Source: Microcoleus sp. FACHB-1515 (lineage in GTDB: Bacteria > Cyanobacteriota > Cyanobacteriia > Elainellales > Elainellaceae). From it: DNA of 64,000 nt. Both the position numbers and the translations under genes were made by a program. Numbering within the stretch: position 1 is the stretch's first letter; each line of letters opens with the position of its first letter. The stretch lies in the NCBI RefSeq assembly GCF_014696105.1, contig NZ_JACJPO010000020.1:248001-312000 (forward strand), written 5' to 3'. Below are positions 9,601 to 16,660 of this stretch, in pieces. The notes under the pieces were generated by a model. It searched no databases. It was not told the DNA's origin and worked only from the letters and a program-made list of their open reading frames with translations.

Positions 9601-12483
9601 ATAGGTATCGTTGCCCGCGCCACCCGTGAGCGTATCGATTCCCAATCCACCATCGAGCGTGTCGTTGCCCGCACCGCCATCAATGCTGTCGTTGCCTGCT
9701 ACACCGCTGAGGCTGTTGTTGCCTTCATTGCCGATGATCGTGTTGTCAACAGCGTTGCCCGTGCCGCTGATGTTGCCCGCACCTTGGCCGAGAATCAAAT
9801 TCTCGACTTCGACGCCCAGCGTGTAGTTGACCAGCGCGATCACCGTGTCATTTCCACCGTTTGCGAGTTCCACCACCACGTCGCCGCTGTTATCCACGAC
9901 ATAGCTATCGTCGCCTGCGCCACCCACGAGGCGATCGACTCCCGCACCACCATCGAGGAAGTTGTTGCCTGCGTTGCCGATGATCGTGTTGTTGACAGCG
10001 CTACCCACGCCGATCGCGTCACCTGCCTCAGCCGTCAGCGTCAAATTCTCCAGGTTTGCACCGAGCGTGTAGCTGCTGTTGGAGATGATCGTGTCGATGC
10101 CTGCGTCTGCTTGTTCGGTTGCAACGTCAGTGGGGTCGTCGATGAAGTAGGTGTCATTGCCCGCACCGCCTAACAGCGTGTCGGTGCCGCCATTGCCGTT
10201 GAGAATGTCGTTGCCCGCGCCGCCAGAGATCGAGTTGTTGCCTGCATTGCCTTGAATCGAGTTGTCGCTGTCGTTGCCGCCTGCGTTCAGGACGCCATCA
10301 GCCAGCACGATGTTTTCGATGTTGCTGCCGCTTGCCAGCGTAAAGTTAACGCTGAGGAGAGCCGTATCGGTTCCACCATTCGCTTCGTCGATCGCCGTAT
10401 CGGTTGCGTCCGCGATCAGATAAGTGTCGTTCCCCAAACCGCCCCGCAGCGCATCGGCTCCCGCACCGCCATTAAGCGTGTCGTTGCCTCCTCCACCGCT
10501 GAGTGTGTCTGCACCATCGCCACCGTTGAGAAGATCGCTACCGTCGCCACCTTCTAGCGTGTTGTTGCCTGCGTTGCCGTTGATTGTATTGTTGTTGGCA
10601 TTGCCAATTCCGATGCTGGCCGTGCCAAGTAGATTAAGCGTTTCAACGTTGGCGCCGAGGCTGAAAGAAACCGCAGTCGAGTTGGCAACATCATTGCCGC
10701 CGCCTGCTGTTTCCACGATCAAATCGCCGCTATCGCTGATGATGTAGGTGTCATCGCCCGCGCCACCCGCAAGCGTATCAACTCCTGCACCGCCATTGAG
10801 CGTGTTGTTGCCTGCGTTTCCGATAATCGAGTTGTCGCCGTCGTTGCCCGTTCCGCTGAGGTTGCCTGTTCCAGTGAGCTGAAGGTTTTCAACGTTGGCT
10901 CCCAGGCTGAAGTCGCTGCTCGCCTGCACAATGTCAAAGCCACCGCCCGCATCTTCAACAATTCGATCGGTGCTGTCGCTGACGATGTAGGTGTCGTTGC
11001 CCAGGCCGCCGACAAGCGTATCAATTCCTGCCCCACCATCGAGCGAATCGTTGCCCGCTCCACCATTGAGGACATCGTTTCCGTCTGCACCAGCCAGCGC
11101 ATTGTTGCCTTCGTTGCCAGTGATGATGTTGTTGGCGCTGTTGCCGACGCCGCGATTGCCTGCTGTTCCCGTGAGAATCAAGTTTTCGAGATTTTCGCTC
11201 AGCGTGTAGCTGCTTGCGGCAACAACCGTATCGTTTCCTTGATCCGCAACCTCAATGATGCGATCGCCCGCATTATCCACAACGTAGGTGTCATCGCCCA
11301 GCCCGCCCGTCAAGCTATCGGCTCCGGCTCCCCCATCGAGATAGTCATTGCCTGCACCGCCATTGAGAGCGTTGCTGCCGCTGTTGCCGCCGATCACGTT
11401 GGCAAGCTCGTTGCCTGTACCGCTGGCGTTCGAGCTTCCTAAGAGAAATAGATCTTCGACATCGGCGCTGAGCGTTGCGGAAAAGTTGGCAAACACACGA
11501 TCAATGCCGCCACCGCCCACTTCACTGACGCGATCGCCCGCATTATCCACAACGTAGGTGTCATCGCCCAACCCGCCATTGAGCAAATCAGCTCCCAAGC
11601 CACCATCGAGAAAATCATTGCCCGCGTCGCCATTGAGCGTGTCGGCTCCCAAGCCACCGTTGAGCACATCACTGCCGCCACCGCCATTGAGCGTGTTATT
11701 GCCTTCGTTGCCGTTAATGACGTTGTCAGTGTCGTTACCTGTGCCGCTGATGTTGCCTGTTCCGGTGAGATTGAGCGTTTCAACGTTAGCGCCGATCGCA
11801 TAGTCGACGCTGGCATTCACCGTATCGTTGCCTTCGCCTGCGTTTTCAGTAATGCTGTCTGCCGCATCGTCAACCGAATAGACATCATTACCTACGCCAC
11901 CCACCAGCGCATCAACACCTGCCCCACCGTCAAGCGAATCGTCGCCCGCGCCGCCGTTAAGCTGGTCGTTGCCGTCGCCGCCAAGCAGCGTGTCTTCTCC
12001 ACCGCCGCCATTGAGCGTATCGCTGCCGCCGCCGCCCTCCAGTGTGTTGTTGCCGCTGTTGCCGTTAATGACGTTGTTGAGGTTGTTGCCTGTGCCGTTG
12101 AGGTTGCGATTGCCCGTCAGCGTCAGGTTTTCAACGTTGGCTCCCAGGTTGAAGCTGATTGACGCTTGAACAGTATCGGTGCCCTGTCCGCCCCGCTCAA
12201 TCACGCGATCGCCTGCGCTGTCGACCACGTAGACATCGTTGCCGCCACCGCCTTCCATTCGATCGTTGCCCGCACCACCATCGAGCGTGTCGCTGCCGCC
12301 GCCGCCTTCTAGGGTATCGTTGCCCGCACCACCCTCAAGCGTGTCGTTGCCACTACCACCATCTAGCAGGTCGTCAGCATTCAAGCCAAGTAGGACATCG
12401 TTACCGCCCAGACCGAAGATGCTATCTCGACTGTTTGTTCCTCTCAGTCGGTTGTTGCCGTTCGTGCCTCGAATCGTTGCCAT
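3661..12483 (-). CDS. Giant RTX-type calcium-binding repeat protein (2940 residues)
   Basis: A secreted acidic repeat protein. Residues ~1-90 hold glycine/aspartate nonapeptides (GGxGNDxL) that fold into calcium-loaded parallel beta rolls. They are followed by about 31 modules of 80-100 residues. Each module has a GG-G-DTYVVD-GD segment, a D-V-SSVSFTLG strand, the signature NLENLTLTG, a GTGN-NNTI-GN segment and fresh nonapeptides. The last ~120 residues (LDAFVFDTSL, DVIRLSATVF, ending in hydrophobic IIIIS) look like the C-terminal region of type I-secreted cyanobacterial proteins. There is no N-terminal signal peptide and no enzymatic domain. The start ATG has GAGG about 10 bases upstream. 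RTX surface proteins such as oscillin and SwmA are known in cyanobacteria; an S-layer or adhesion role is inferred. No type I exporter genes are in the window. Confidence 0.93.
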   Translation of the reverse strand: MATIRGTNGNNRLRGTNSRDSIFGLGGNDVLLGLNADDLLDGGSGNDTLEGGAGNDTLEGGGGSDTLDGGAGNDRMEGGGGNDVYVVDSAGDRVIERGGQGTDTVQASISFNLGANVENLTLTGNRNLNGTGNNLNNVINGNSGNNTLEGGGGSDTLNGGGGEDTLLGGDGNDQLNGGAGDDSLDGGAGVDALVGGVGNDVYSVDDAADSITENAGEGNDTVNASVDYAIGANVETLNLTGTGNISGTGNDTDNVINGNEGNNTLNGGGGSDVLNGGLGADTLNGDAGNDFLDGGLGADLLNGGLGDDTYVVDNAGDRVSEVGGGGIDRVFANFSATLSADVEDLFLLGSSNASGTGNELANVIGGNSGSNALNGGAGNDYLDGGAGADSLTGGLGDDTYVVDNAGDRIIEVADQGNDTVVAASSYTLSENLENLILTGTAGNRGVGNSANNIITGNEGNNALAGADGNDVLNGGAGNDSLDGGAGIDTLVGGLGNDTYIVSDSTDRIVEDAGGGFDIVQASSDFSLGANVENLQLTGTGNLSGTGNDGDNSIIGNAGNNTLNGGAGVDTLAGGAGDDTYIISDSGDLIVETAGGGNDVANSTAVSFSLGANVETLNLLGTASIGIGNANNNTINGNAGNNTLEGGDGSDLLNGGDGADTLSGGGGNDTLNGGAGADALRGGLGNDTYLIADATDTAIDEANGGTDTALLSVNFTLASGSNIENIVLADGVLNAGGNDSDNSIQGNAGNNSISGGAGNDILNGNGGTDTLLGGAGNDTYFIDDPTDVATEQADAGIDTIISNSSYTLGANLENLTLTAEAGDAIGVGSAVNNTIIGNAGNNFLDGGAGVDRLVGGAGDDSYVVDNSGDVVVELANGGNDTVIALVNYTLGVEVENLILGQGAGNISGTGNAVDNTIIGNEGNNSLSGVAGNDSIDGGAGNDTLDGGLGIDTLTGGAGNDTYVVDNLEDVVVESDAAGGTLDTVRSSVDYTLGENLERLELTGTAATGVGNAAANTILGNAADNLLDGLGGTDLLVGGAGNDIYFIETGDTVLEEVNGGIDTINSNGGYSLRPNQENLTLLGDGDFFGTGNALNNTIIGNDGSNDLDGRAGVDTLQGGLGDDTYTVDNAADEVVEEDGAGNDTVRSTITYTLSTNLENLTLLGRANINGIGNEGNNTIIGNDGVNLLDGGAGDDNLQGGRGNDTYLVDSEGDVVTEAADAGIDTVGASITYSLGANLENLNLEGEEAIDGTGNDLNNIIRGNNNNNTLNGGDGRDTLIGLAGDDTYFLGAGDRILEGADAGIDLVNAAVSFTLSANLENLVLQAGAGNLIGRGNAFDNTITGNEGNNLLNGDLGADTLTGGGGNDTYIVDSLDDVVTEALETDGLDLVQSSVSFTLGENLENLTLTGTASIDGTGNALDNSIAGNSANNTIDGSTGADIMAGARGDDTYFVDNLGDRVIELPGGGNDTVFTSVDFSFSLNPNIESVSIVGSENVNLIGDDRANTLIGNSGNNTLLGLGGNDLLIGNEGNDFLDGGTGADVMNGGAGDDTLLVDSVSDRIIAVENDGIDTVISSVSYTLTENLENLTLIGNAIVGQGNSLNNVIIGNNLSNTLLGLQGDDTLTGNDGNDTLLGGEGVDALNGGEGNDVYGVDNAGDTVVDSGGIDRVQALISYSLGEGIENLTLLGTAADGRGNDLNNTIIGNEGDNFLDGEAGADLLNGGAGGNDTYIVDNLGDRVEDAGAGIDLVESSVSFTLGSTLENLTLTGTDAIVGVGNSLNNTIRGNDGDNTIDGRAGADTMIGGLGNDSFIVDDLGDTVTDAGVGLDSVTSSVSFTLGANLENLFLTGAAAEGIGNNLNNTIVGNNNDNTIDGREGADALSGGLGNDTYVVDNFGDTVTETGAGIDRVVSTVAFTLGDLLENLTLIGTADRGIGNDLNNTIIGNEANNFLDGGLGADQLEGGEGGDTYTINEAGDRIIETGTRGVDRVISSISFTLADNLENLDLIGTAATGVGNRSNNTINGNEANNFLDGGLGADQLNGGAGSDSYLVDDVGDRVTDSGADPADIDTVFSFVSFTLGANLDTLVLLGDNGVSGVGNELANTIVGNVGNNLLIGGLGDDVLAGGIGSDDLQGGGGNDTYFVDNTGDRVSEAVNAGLDTVFSTASFTLRDNVENLTLTGEDNIDGTGNRDANTIIGNSGDNRIDGGFGIDTLEGGEGNDTYTVDNAGDTVIEAADQGTDAIIASISYTLGDNIENLLLTVGSLNLVAAGNDLDNTIVGNDGNNVIDGGLGADTMFGGRGNDTYTVDDSQDLVLDEAGIDVVNASVDFDLSTRGTAVEVLNLQGLAISGTGNNLDNTINGTDANNVLGGGAGNDVLNGGAGADELRGGEGDDTYLAVGEGDRVLEEVNQGRDLVFATVNFSLDAPVENLVLVAGAGDLEGRGNDLVNSITGNEGNNLLDGGAGADVLTGGAGNDTYVVDTLDDRVVEINTGGTSDTIIALLDYTLPQFVENLTLQNNAIGGIGNGVANTITGNAANNFLDGRAGADRLIGGAGNDTYLIDNAGDVIDESGGLATDIDSVFSTTTFSLTPELENLTLVAGNIDGTGNDSNNTIVGSAGNNTLNGGLGVDQLEGGAGNDIYVVDSAADRVIEQADGGTDLVRAASNFSLRDNLENLELLGTGNFSGTGNNLANTITGNEGNNALNGGGGSDLLQGGAGNDVYIIDAGDTVIDTAGIDRIEAGFSIDLSVGNFLQIENLTLTGTAAIDATGNTSANSIRGNSGNNSISGLAGDDFLIGQGGNDTLLGGVGADALQGDEGDDILNGGAGSDVLDGGADLDAFVFDTSLTIEGIDTINNFVSGQDVIRLSATVFSDLSSALDGSLPDNSNLFRVVATDQAATGTSGTQPGNAIVEYSQATGNLFYNNRLFATINPQNSTQVAGGDIIIIS
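3900..12200 (-). repeat. About 31 tandem coding modules of ~240-300 bp in the RTX gene
   Basis: I counted 31 occurrences of the (N/V)E-L-L signature strand, spaced mostly 80-100 codons apart. Most copies have diverged at DNA level. One pair is nearly fresh: bases 6380-6423 and 6620-6663 are identical over 44 bp and exactly 240 bp (80 codons) apart, which points to recent duplication or gene conversion inside the array. Confidence 0.85.
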
Positions 12484-13045
12484 GTCATTTACCCTCGATC
12501 AGGACTGGAGATTTAACGAACAAAAAATCAAGTTTTGTTTAAAAGCAAAATTCGATGGAAGATGCCTTTAGACATGTTGAAGATTGCAGCGACAACTGTA
12601 CGCTGATGATTCTACAGAGATTCAGCGCAATCGTTTCGATGTAGAACTGAGGAAGAGAAGAGTGGGGGCGATCGCAACCTCAGTTGAGCGCAAGCTGGAT
12701 GCTAGGACGATCGCTGCACGAATGCTGCATTTCGCTTGTCAGATAAAAACAGTATTAATTTGTTCACATCAGAAGCGGGTCGCTTATCAAAAAGAAATCG
12801 CTAGTAAGCTTACCCAATTGCTCGCTGTAAATTACACAAAGCTCTAACTTTTTTCCAAGTTGATTTCATCTCCTCGCACCACAATCGAAACAGTGAACAC
12901 ATAGAATACCTTTTTTTGCAGTAAATTTAGCAGCCCAGTATAGCTGCTAAAGCAAAAAATCTAGGTTACTTCATGGCAATTTTTGTAAACGCGACCGTTG
13001 GAAGTTGAACCGATCGCAATCGCAGCCACAATCGAGCCGCTGGCT
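12484..13045. other. Long intergenic region upstream of the RTX gene
   Basis: About 560 bases with no convincing gene; one open plus-strand frame (12584-12847) has no family features and unremarkable composition. It is more AT-rich than its flanks towards 12840-12960. A perfect 9-bp inverted repeat (TTTAGCAGC/GCTGCTAAA, 12926-12951) lies shortly after the lipid-kinase gene but lacks a clear U-run on either strand. The RTX promoter is presumably here; I could not assign it. Confidence 0.5.
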
Positions 13046-13924
13046 TCAAGGCGATTCTGGCACAAACACAGAGATCGCGTTGGGAATGACGCGAAAGGTG
13101 GCAGGCGTGTAGGCTGTCAGTTCGCCATCGGTGTTGATCTGCTGGCGATCGCGAGTTTGGATGGTGATTTCGCGTCCGTGTAGCTGGCGCACCCAGGGAA
13201 AATTCGTATGTTCCCCTTGCCGCATTTTCGGCAAAATTCGCAGCATTTGCCACCAGTTTTTGATTTCGAGACTGTAGAGATCAAGCCGCTGATCGTCGAT
13301 CGCCGCATCTGCCGCAACTGCCAAACCGCCCCCGTAGTAGCGCCCATTGCCGATCGCAATTTGCACCGTCCGCACTGGAGTTTCTCGCCCGTCAATTTGA
13401 ATTTGGGCGGCAAACGGATGCGTCTGCCGAATCGCTTGGGTGGCAGCGATCGCGTAGGCAAACACGCCCCAGCGTTGCTTCACCTGCTTGGTGAGCCGCT
13501 TGGTAATTTTGACGCTCAATCCCAAGCTGGCAACATTGAAAAAATACTTGCCGTTCACCCAGCCCAAATCGATCGATCGCTGCTTGCCCCTCGCAATCAC
13601 CTGACACGCTTCGGAAATCGATGTCGGCAGATTGAGCGTGCGAGCCAAATCGTTTGCCGTGCCCAGTGGCAAAATTCCCAGCGGCAGATGATGCTTCACC
13701 AAACTGTCAACAGCGGCATTGAGCGTGCCATCGCCGCCGCCAATAATCACCAGATCAATGTGCGATCGATGCCGTTCGATCGCTTCACCAAGCTGCTCTC
13801 CACTTTTTGCTGAAACCAGTAAAACTTCCAGGCCGAGCGTTTCGAGTCGCGAGACGGCTTCACCAAGCTGCTGTTTTCCCTGTCTAGCTCGCTGATTCAC
13901 GTACAACAATGCTCGCTGGCTCAT
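13046..13924 (-). CDS. YegS/diacylglycerol kinase family lipid kinase
   Basis: A 292-residue member of the DAGK-catalytic superfamily, which phosphorylates diacylglycerol, sphingoid or related lipids with ATP at the inner membrane face. The nucleotide-binding GGGDGT motif is at residues 62-67, followed by LPLGTANDLAR (86-95), both diagnostic. Length matches YegS-type enzymes (~300 residues). The start ATG at 13924 gives a typical N-terminus (RALLYVNQRARQG). It is transcribed toward the RTX gene but separated from it by 560 bases, so co-transcription is doubtful. The exact lipid substrate cannot be read from sequence. Confidence 0.88.
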   Translation of the reverse strand: MSQRALLYVNQRARQGKQQLGEAVSRLETLGLEVLLVSAKSGEQLGEAIERHRSHIDLVIIGGGDGTLNAAVDSLVKHHLPLGILPLGTANDLARTLNLPTSISEACQVIARGKQRSIDLGWVNGKYFFNVASLGLSVKITKRLTKQVKQRWGVFAYAIAATQAIRQTHPFAAQIQIDGRETPVRTVQIAIGNGRYYGGGLAVAADAAIDDQRLDLYSLEIKNWWQMLRILPKMRQGEHTNFPWVRQLHGREITIQTRDRQQINTDGELTAYTPATFRVIPNAISVFVPESP

Positions 13925-13980
13925 TGCTTAGATGCTCAAAAACGAATTGCTTTAAGCATACTTTGGCTTTTGCAGTGGCG

Positions 13981-14050
13981 ATCGCTTTAGCTTGCGGAAC
14001 GGTATCGCTTTAGCTTGCGGAACGGTTATCGCTTTCGCTGGCGGAACGGT
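13981..14050. repeat. Three tandem 23-bp repeats
   Basis: Units at 13981-14003, 14004-14026 and 14028-14050. The first two are identical (ATCGCTTTAGCTTGCGGAAC followed by GGT); the third differs at two positions (TTTCGCTGG), with one extra T between units 2 and 3. A partial fourth start (ATCGCAT) follows. They lie between the lipid-kinase start and the DUF3155 terminator, outside any gene. Confidence 0.9.
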
Positions 14051-14065
14051 ATCGCATCTACATCA

Positions 14066-14103
14066 GCAAAAAACAAAGCGGAACGAAGCTTCATTCCGCT
14101 TTG
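14066..14103 (-). terminator. Rho-independent terminator of the DUF3155 gene
   Basis: A perfect 10-bp stem CAAAGCGGAA/TTCCGCTTTG with a 10-base loop; on the minus strand it is followed immediately by TTTTTTG. It lies about 125 bases after the stop of the DUF3155 gene. Confidence 0.8.
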
Positions 14104-14226
14104 CTCGACATTGAATTTGTAGCGCTCAATTGCTAAAAGTCAAGCTCGTCACTTTTGCCAGGAATGCTGAAAGCCGACTGAAATTGAGCCTTTAGCATCG
14201 ATCGCAAATCGATTTCGATCGAAAAC

Positions 14227-14544
14227 TTAAGAATTGCCGACTGCGACAGGCAGCGCTTCGGCTTCATCTTCGTTCGTACGCAGACTGGGGAAGAGGAAGT
14301 GATTCTCTTCCACATACTGAGCGCCAAACAGCCCCTTTTCCGCCCAGAAGTACCGATCTGTGGTATGCTCGTTTCGCTTCACCAGCAGCAAAGCGGGAGG
14401 CAAAATTCCTTCTGCGGCGATGAACTTGCGGGCAGCAGTGACAGGTTTATCTTCACCGCTTTCAATGCTGTACTGAGGAACCGATTCCAAAATCCGGCGA
14501 CCTTCCTGCCGACGACGGCTTTTACGCTTACGTCTCCTTGCCAA
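14227..14544 (-). CDS. DUF3155-type conserved cyanobacterial protein, TTG start
   Basis: A 105-residue protein of unknown function. It has a very basic N-terminus (ARRRKRKSRRRQEGRR) followed by VPQYSIESGEDKPVTAARKF, which I recognise from the cyanobacteria-wide DUF3155 family. The open frame reaches back to 14637 from an ATG, but family members start at the ARRRKRK block. Here a TTG at 14544 encodes that start and is preceded by AGGAGG ending 8 bases upstream (plus a second AGGAGG abutting the codon), so TTG is the chosen start. The basic tail suggests nucleic-acid or ribosome contact, but that is inference. A terminator follows downstream. Confidence 0.8.
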   Translation of the reverse strand: MARRRKRKSRRRQEGRRILESVPQYSIESGEDKPVTAARKFIAAEGILPPALLLVKRNEHTTDRYFWAEKGLFGAQYVEENHFLFPSLRTNEDEAEALPVAVGNS

Positions 14545-14565
14545 CCTCCTTACCTCCTCTCTTAA
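14538..14565 (-). promoter_or_regulatory. Double ribosome-binding site before a TTG start
   Basis: On the minus strand two AGGAGG copies occur within 14 bases just before the TTG at 14544; only the distal copy has normal spacing (8 bases). This decides the start of the DUF3155 gene. Confidence 0.7.
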
Positions 14566-14849
14566 AGCGTCGATGTAGTCGTAGTTACAAAATGCAGAAA
14601 CCGTCGAAAGTATATCGGCTGTCGGCAAGGATTGCAAGCGTACTTCATGTATCGATACAAACGCTGGAAACCGCCGTCCGATAGATTCTTTTCGAGTGTT
14701 TCTATTTCTTAGGTTAGAGCAATTTTTTGAAAAATATGAAGAAATTCTGTAGCTTCATAATTTGTAAAGTGCGATCGCGCTCACTTGATACTGCCACCGC
14801 ATCTCCCTAGCGCTACAGTGTCAAAATTGCTCTGCGCTGGAGAGTTGCC

Positions 14850-16646
14850 GTGAAGCGTCGTGGCTGGCTGTTGGGACTGATTGCACTGGGACTAATCTTT
14901 ACATTGCTTTGGGGACGCTCCAATTCTCAAACCGCTTCGGCTCCCGCCTTTTCGGGTTCGCAAATTGTCCTCAGTTCGCTGCAAGATCCGGGCACATTCA
15001 ATCCGGCGATGAACGGCGAATTTCCCTCGATCTTCATGTTTACCTTTCGCGGCCTGACGATCGAAGACGGCACAACCGGAGAAGTTCTGCCCGCCTTGGC
15101 TGAATCCTGGCAAATTGCACCAGATAAACGAAAAATTCAGTTCACCTTGCGGCCTGATCTGCGCTGGTCAGACGGACAGCCACTCACTGCCGATGATGTA
15201 GTTTTTACCTATCGCGATGTTGTCTTTAATGAGAAGATTCCATCGACTTCAAAAGACGGCTTTCGGATTGGTGAAAAAGGAATCTTGCCAACAATTCGTA
15301 AGCTAGACAACCGCCGCGTCGAATTTCTTTTACCTGAACCGTTCTCTCCGATTTTGCGAGCGACTTCTGCCCAGTGGTCAGGTGTTCACATCTTGCCAAA
15401 ACACATTTTAGAAGACTCGGTTAAGCAGCTTGACGCAAACGGAAATCCCCAGTTTATTGCCGCTTGGAACACCGGAACCGATCCCAGCAAAATTATTACA
15501 AATGGCCCCTATGTGATGGAGCGCTATGTGCCGGGAGAACGAATTATTTTTCGGCGCAATCCGTACTACTGGGAAAAAGACGAACAAGGAAATCAACTGC
15601 CGTATATCGATCGAGTCGTTTGGCAACTGATGGAATCCACTGACGCGCAACTCTTGCGATTTCGATCGGGTGAACTGGATGCAATGGGCGATGTTCGTCC
15701 CCTGCGCCCCGAATATTTTTCTCTGCTTAAGCGCGAAGAGAAACGAGGCCGATTCACCATTCTCAACGGTGGCCCTTGGTCGGGGACAACCTATCTCACC
15801 TTTAATCTCAACACAGGCAAGAAAAACGGTCAGCCGCTTGTAGACCCAATTAAATCGCGCTGGTTTAACACCAAAGAATTTCGGCAAGCGGTAGCGTATG
15901 CGATCGATCGTCCCCGCATGATCAACAACATCTATCGCGGCATCAGCGAAACTCAAAACTCGCCCATCTCCGTGCAAAGTCCGTTTTATCTGAAGCCGGA
16001 AGATGGCCTGAAAGTTTACGATTACAATGTTGAAAAAGCAAAAGAATTATTGCAGTCCGTCGGCTTCAAATACAACTCTAGCGGACAGCTATTCGACTCA
16101 GACGGCAATCGCGTTCAGTTTAGTTTGATTACGAATGCGGGCAATCGAATTCGGGAAGCGATCGGTTCTCAAATTAAAGTTGACTTAAGCAAAATAGGTA
16201 TTCAGGTAGACTTCTCACCGATTAACTTCAATACTTTAATTAGCAAAATTGATGACACGCGCGATTGGGAAGCGCATCTGATTGGTTTCACAGGTGGACT
16301 GGAACCGCATGAGGCCGCAAATTTGTGGACAAGTAACGGCAGTTCGCATTCATTTAATCGCGCTTCTTTGGCCGGACAAGCTCCACTAGAAGGCCGCCAA
16401 GTGTCCGATTGGGAACGCGAGATCGATCGCCTCTTCATCGCAGGCGCACGCGAATTTGACGAAGCCAAACGCAAAGAAATCTACGATCGATTTCAGCAAA
16501 TTGTTCAGGAACAATTGCCTGTGATCCACCTCGTTCACGAAATTGCGCTGATGGCCGTGCGCGATCGCGTCCAAGGCGAAAAATACTCTGGCTTGCCAAG
16601 TTGGGGCTTATGGAATGTGCAAACGCTTAGAGTAGAAGATGAGTAG
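14850..16646 (+). CDS. ABC transporter substrate-binding protein, family 5 (peptide/nickel type)
   Basis: A 598-residue periplasmic binding protein of the oligopeptide/dipeptide (SBP_bac_5) family. A GTG start at 14850 gives a basic N-terminus and hydrophobic segment (residues 6-21) that serves as signal or anchor; no lipobox cysteine is seen. Family hallmarks are DPGTFNPAMN, LAESWQIAPD, FTLRPDLRWSDGQPLTADDVVFTY and GPYVMERYVPGERI, then FRQAVAYAIDRPRMI and HEAANLWTSNGS. It would capture peptides or similar solutes for an ABC importer, but no permease or ATPase gene is adjacent; larB starts 15 bases after its stop. Substrate unknown. Confidence 0.9.
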   Translation: MKRRGWLLGLIALGLIFTLLWGRSNSQTASAPAFSGSQIVLSSLQDPGTFNPAMNGEFPSIFMFTFRGLTIEDGTTGEVLPALAESWQIAPDKRKIQFTLRPDLRWSDGQPLTADDVVFTYRDVVFNEKIPSTSKDGFRIGEKGILPTIRKLDNRRVEFLLPEPFSPILRATSAQWSGVHILPKHILEDSVKQLDANGNPQFIAAWNTGTDPSKIITNGPYVMERYVPGERIIFRRNPYYWEKDEQGNQLPYIDRVVWQLMESTDAQLLRFRSGELDAMGDVRPLRPEYFSLLKREEKRGRFTILNGGPWSGTTYLTFNLNTGKKNGQPLVDPIKSRWFNTKEFRQAVAYAIDRPRMINNIYRGISETQNSPISVQSPFYLKPEDGLKVYDYNVEKAKELLQSVGFKYNSSGQLFDSDGNRVQFSLITNAGNRIREAIGSQIKVDLSKIGIQVDFSPINFNTLISKIDDTRDWEAHLIGFTGGLEPHEAANLWTSNGSSHSFNRASLAGQAPLEGRQVSDWEREIDRLFIAGAREFDEAKRKEIYDRFQQIVQEQLPVIHLVHEIALMAVRDRVQGEKYSGLPSWGLWNVQTLRVEDE

Positions 16647-16660
16647 TTAATGATTGAGTG

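Noticed and set aside
4103..11557. Many long open frames antisense to the RTX gene (for example 4978-5559, 7639-8289, 9784-10173)
   Set aside because: They mirror the repeated Gly/Asp codons of the RTX array, show low-complexity products and no family motifs. They are shadows.
12584..12847. Open plus-strand frame of 87 codons in the intergenic region
   Set aside because: No recognisable domain, no ribosome site, and codon use unlike neighbouring genes.
13981..14050. Possible CRISPR array
   Set aside because: The units are directly adjacent with no spacers, only three copies, and no cas genes are nearby.
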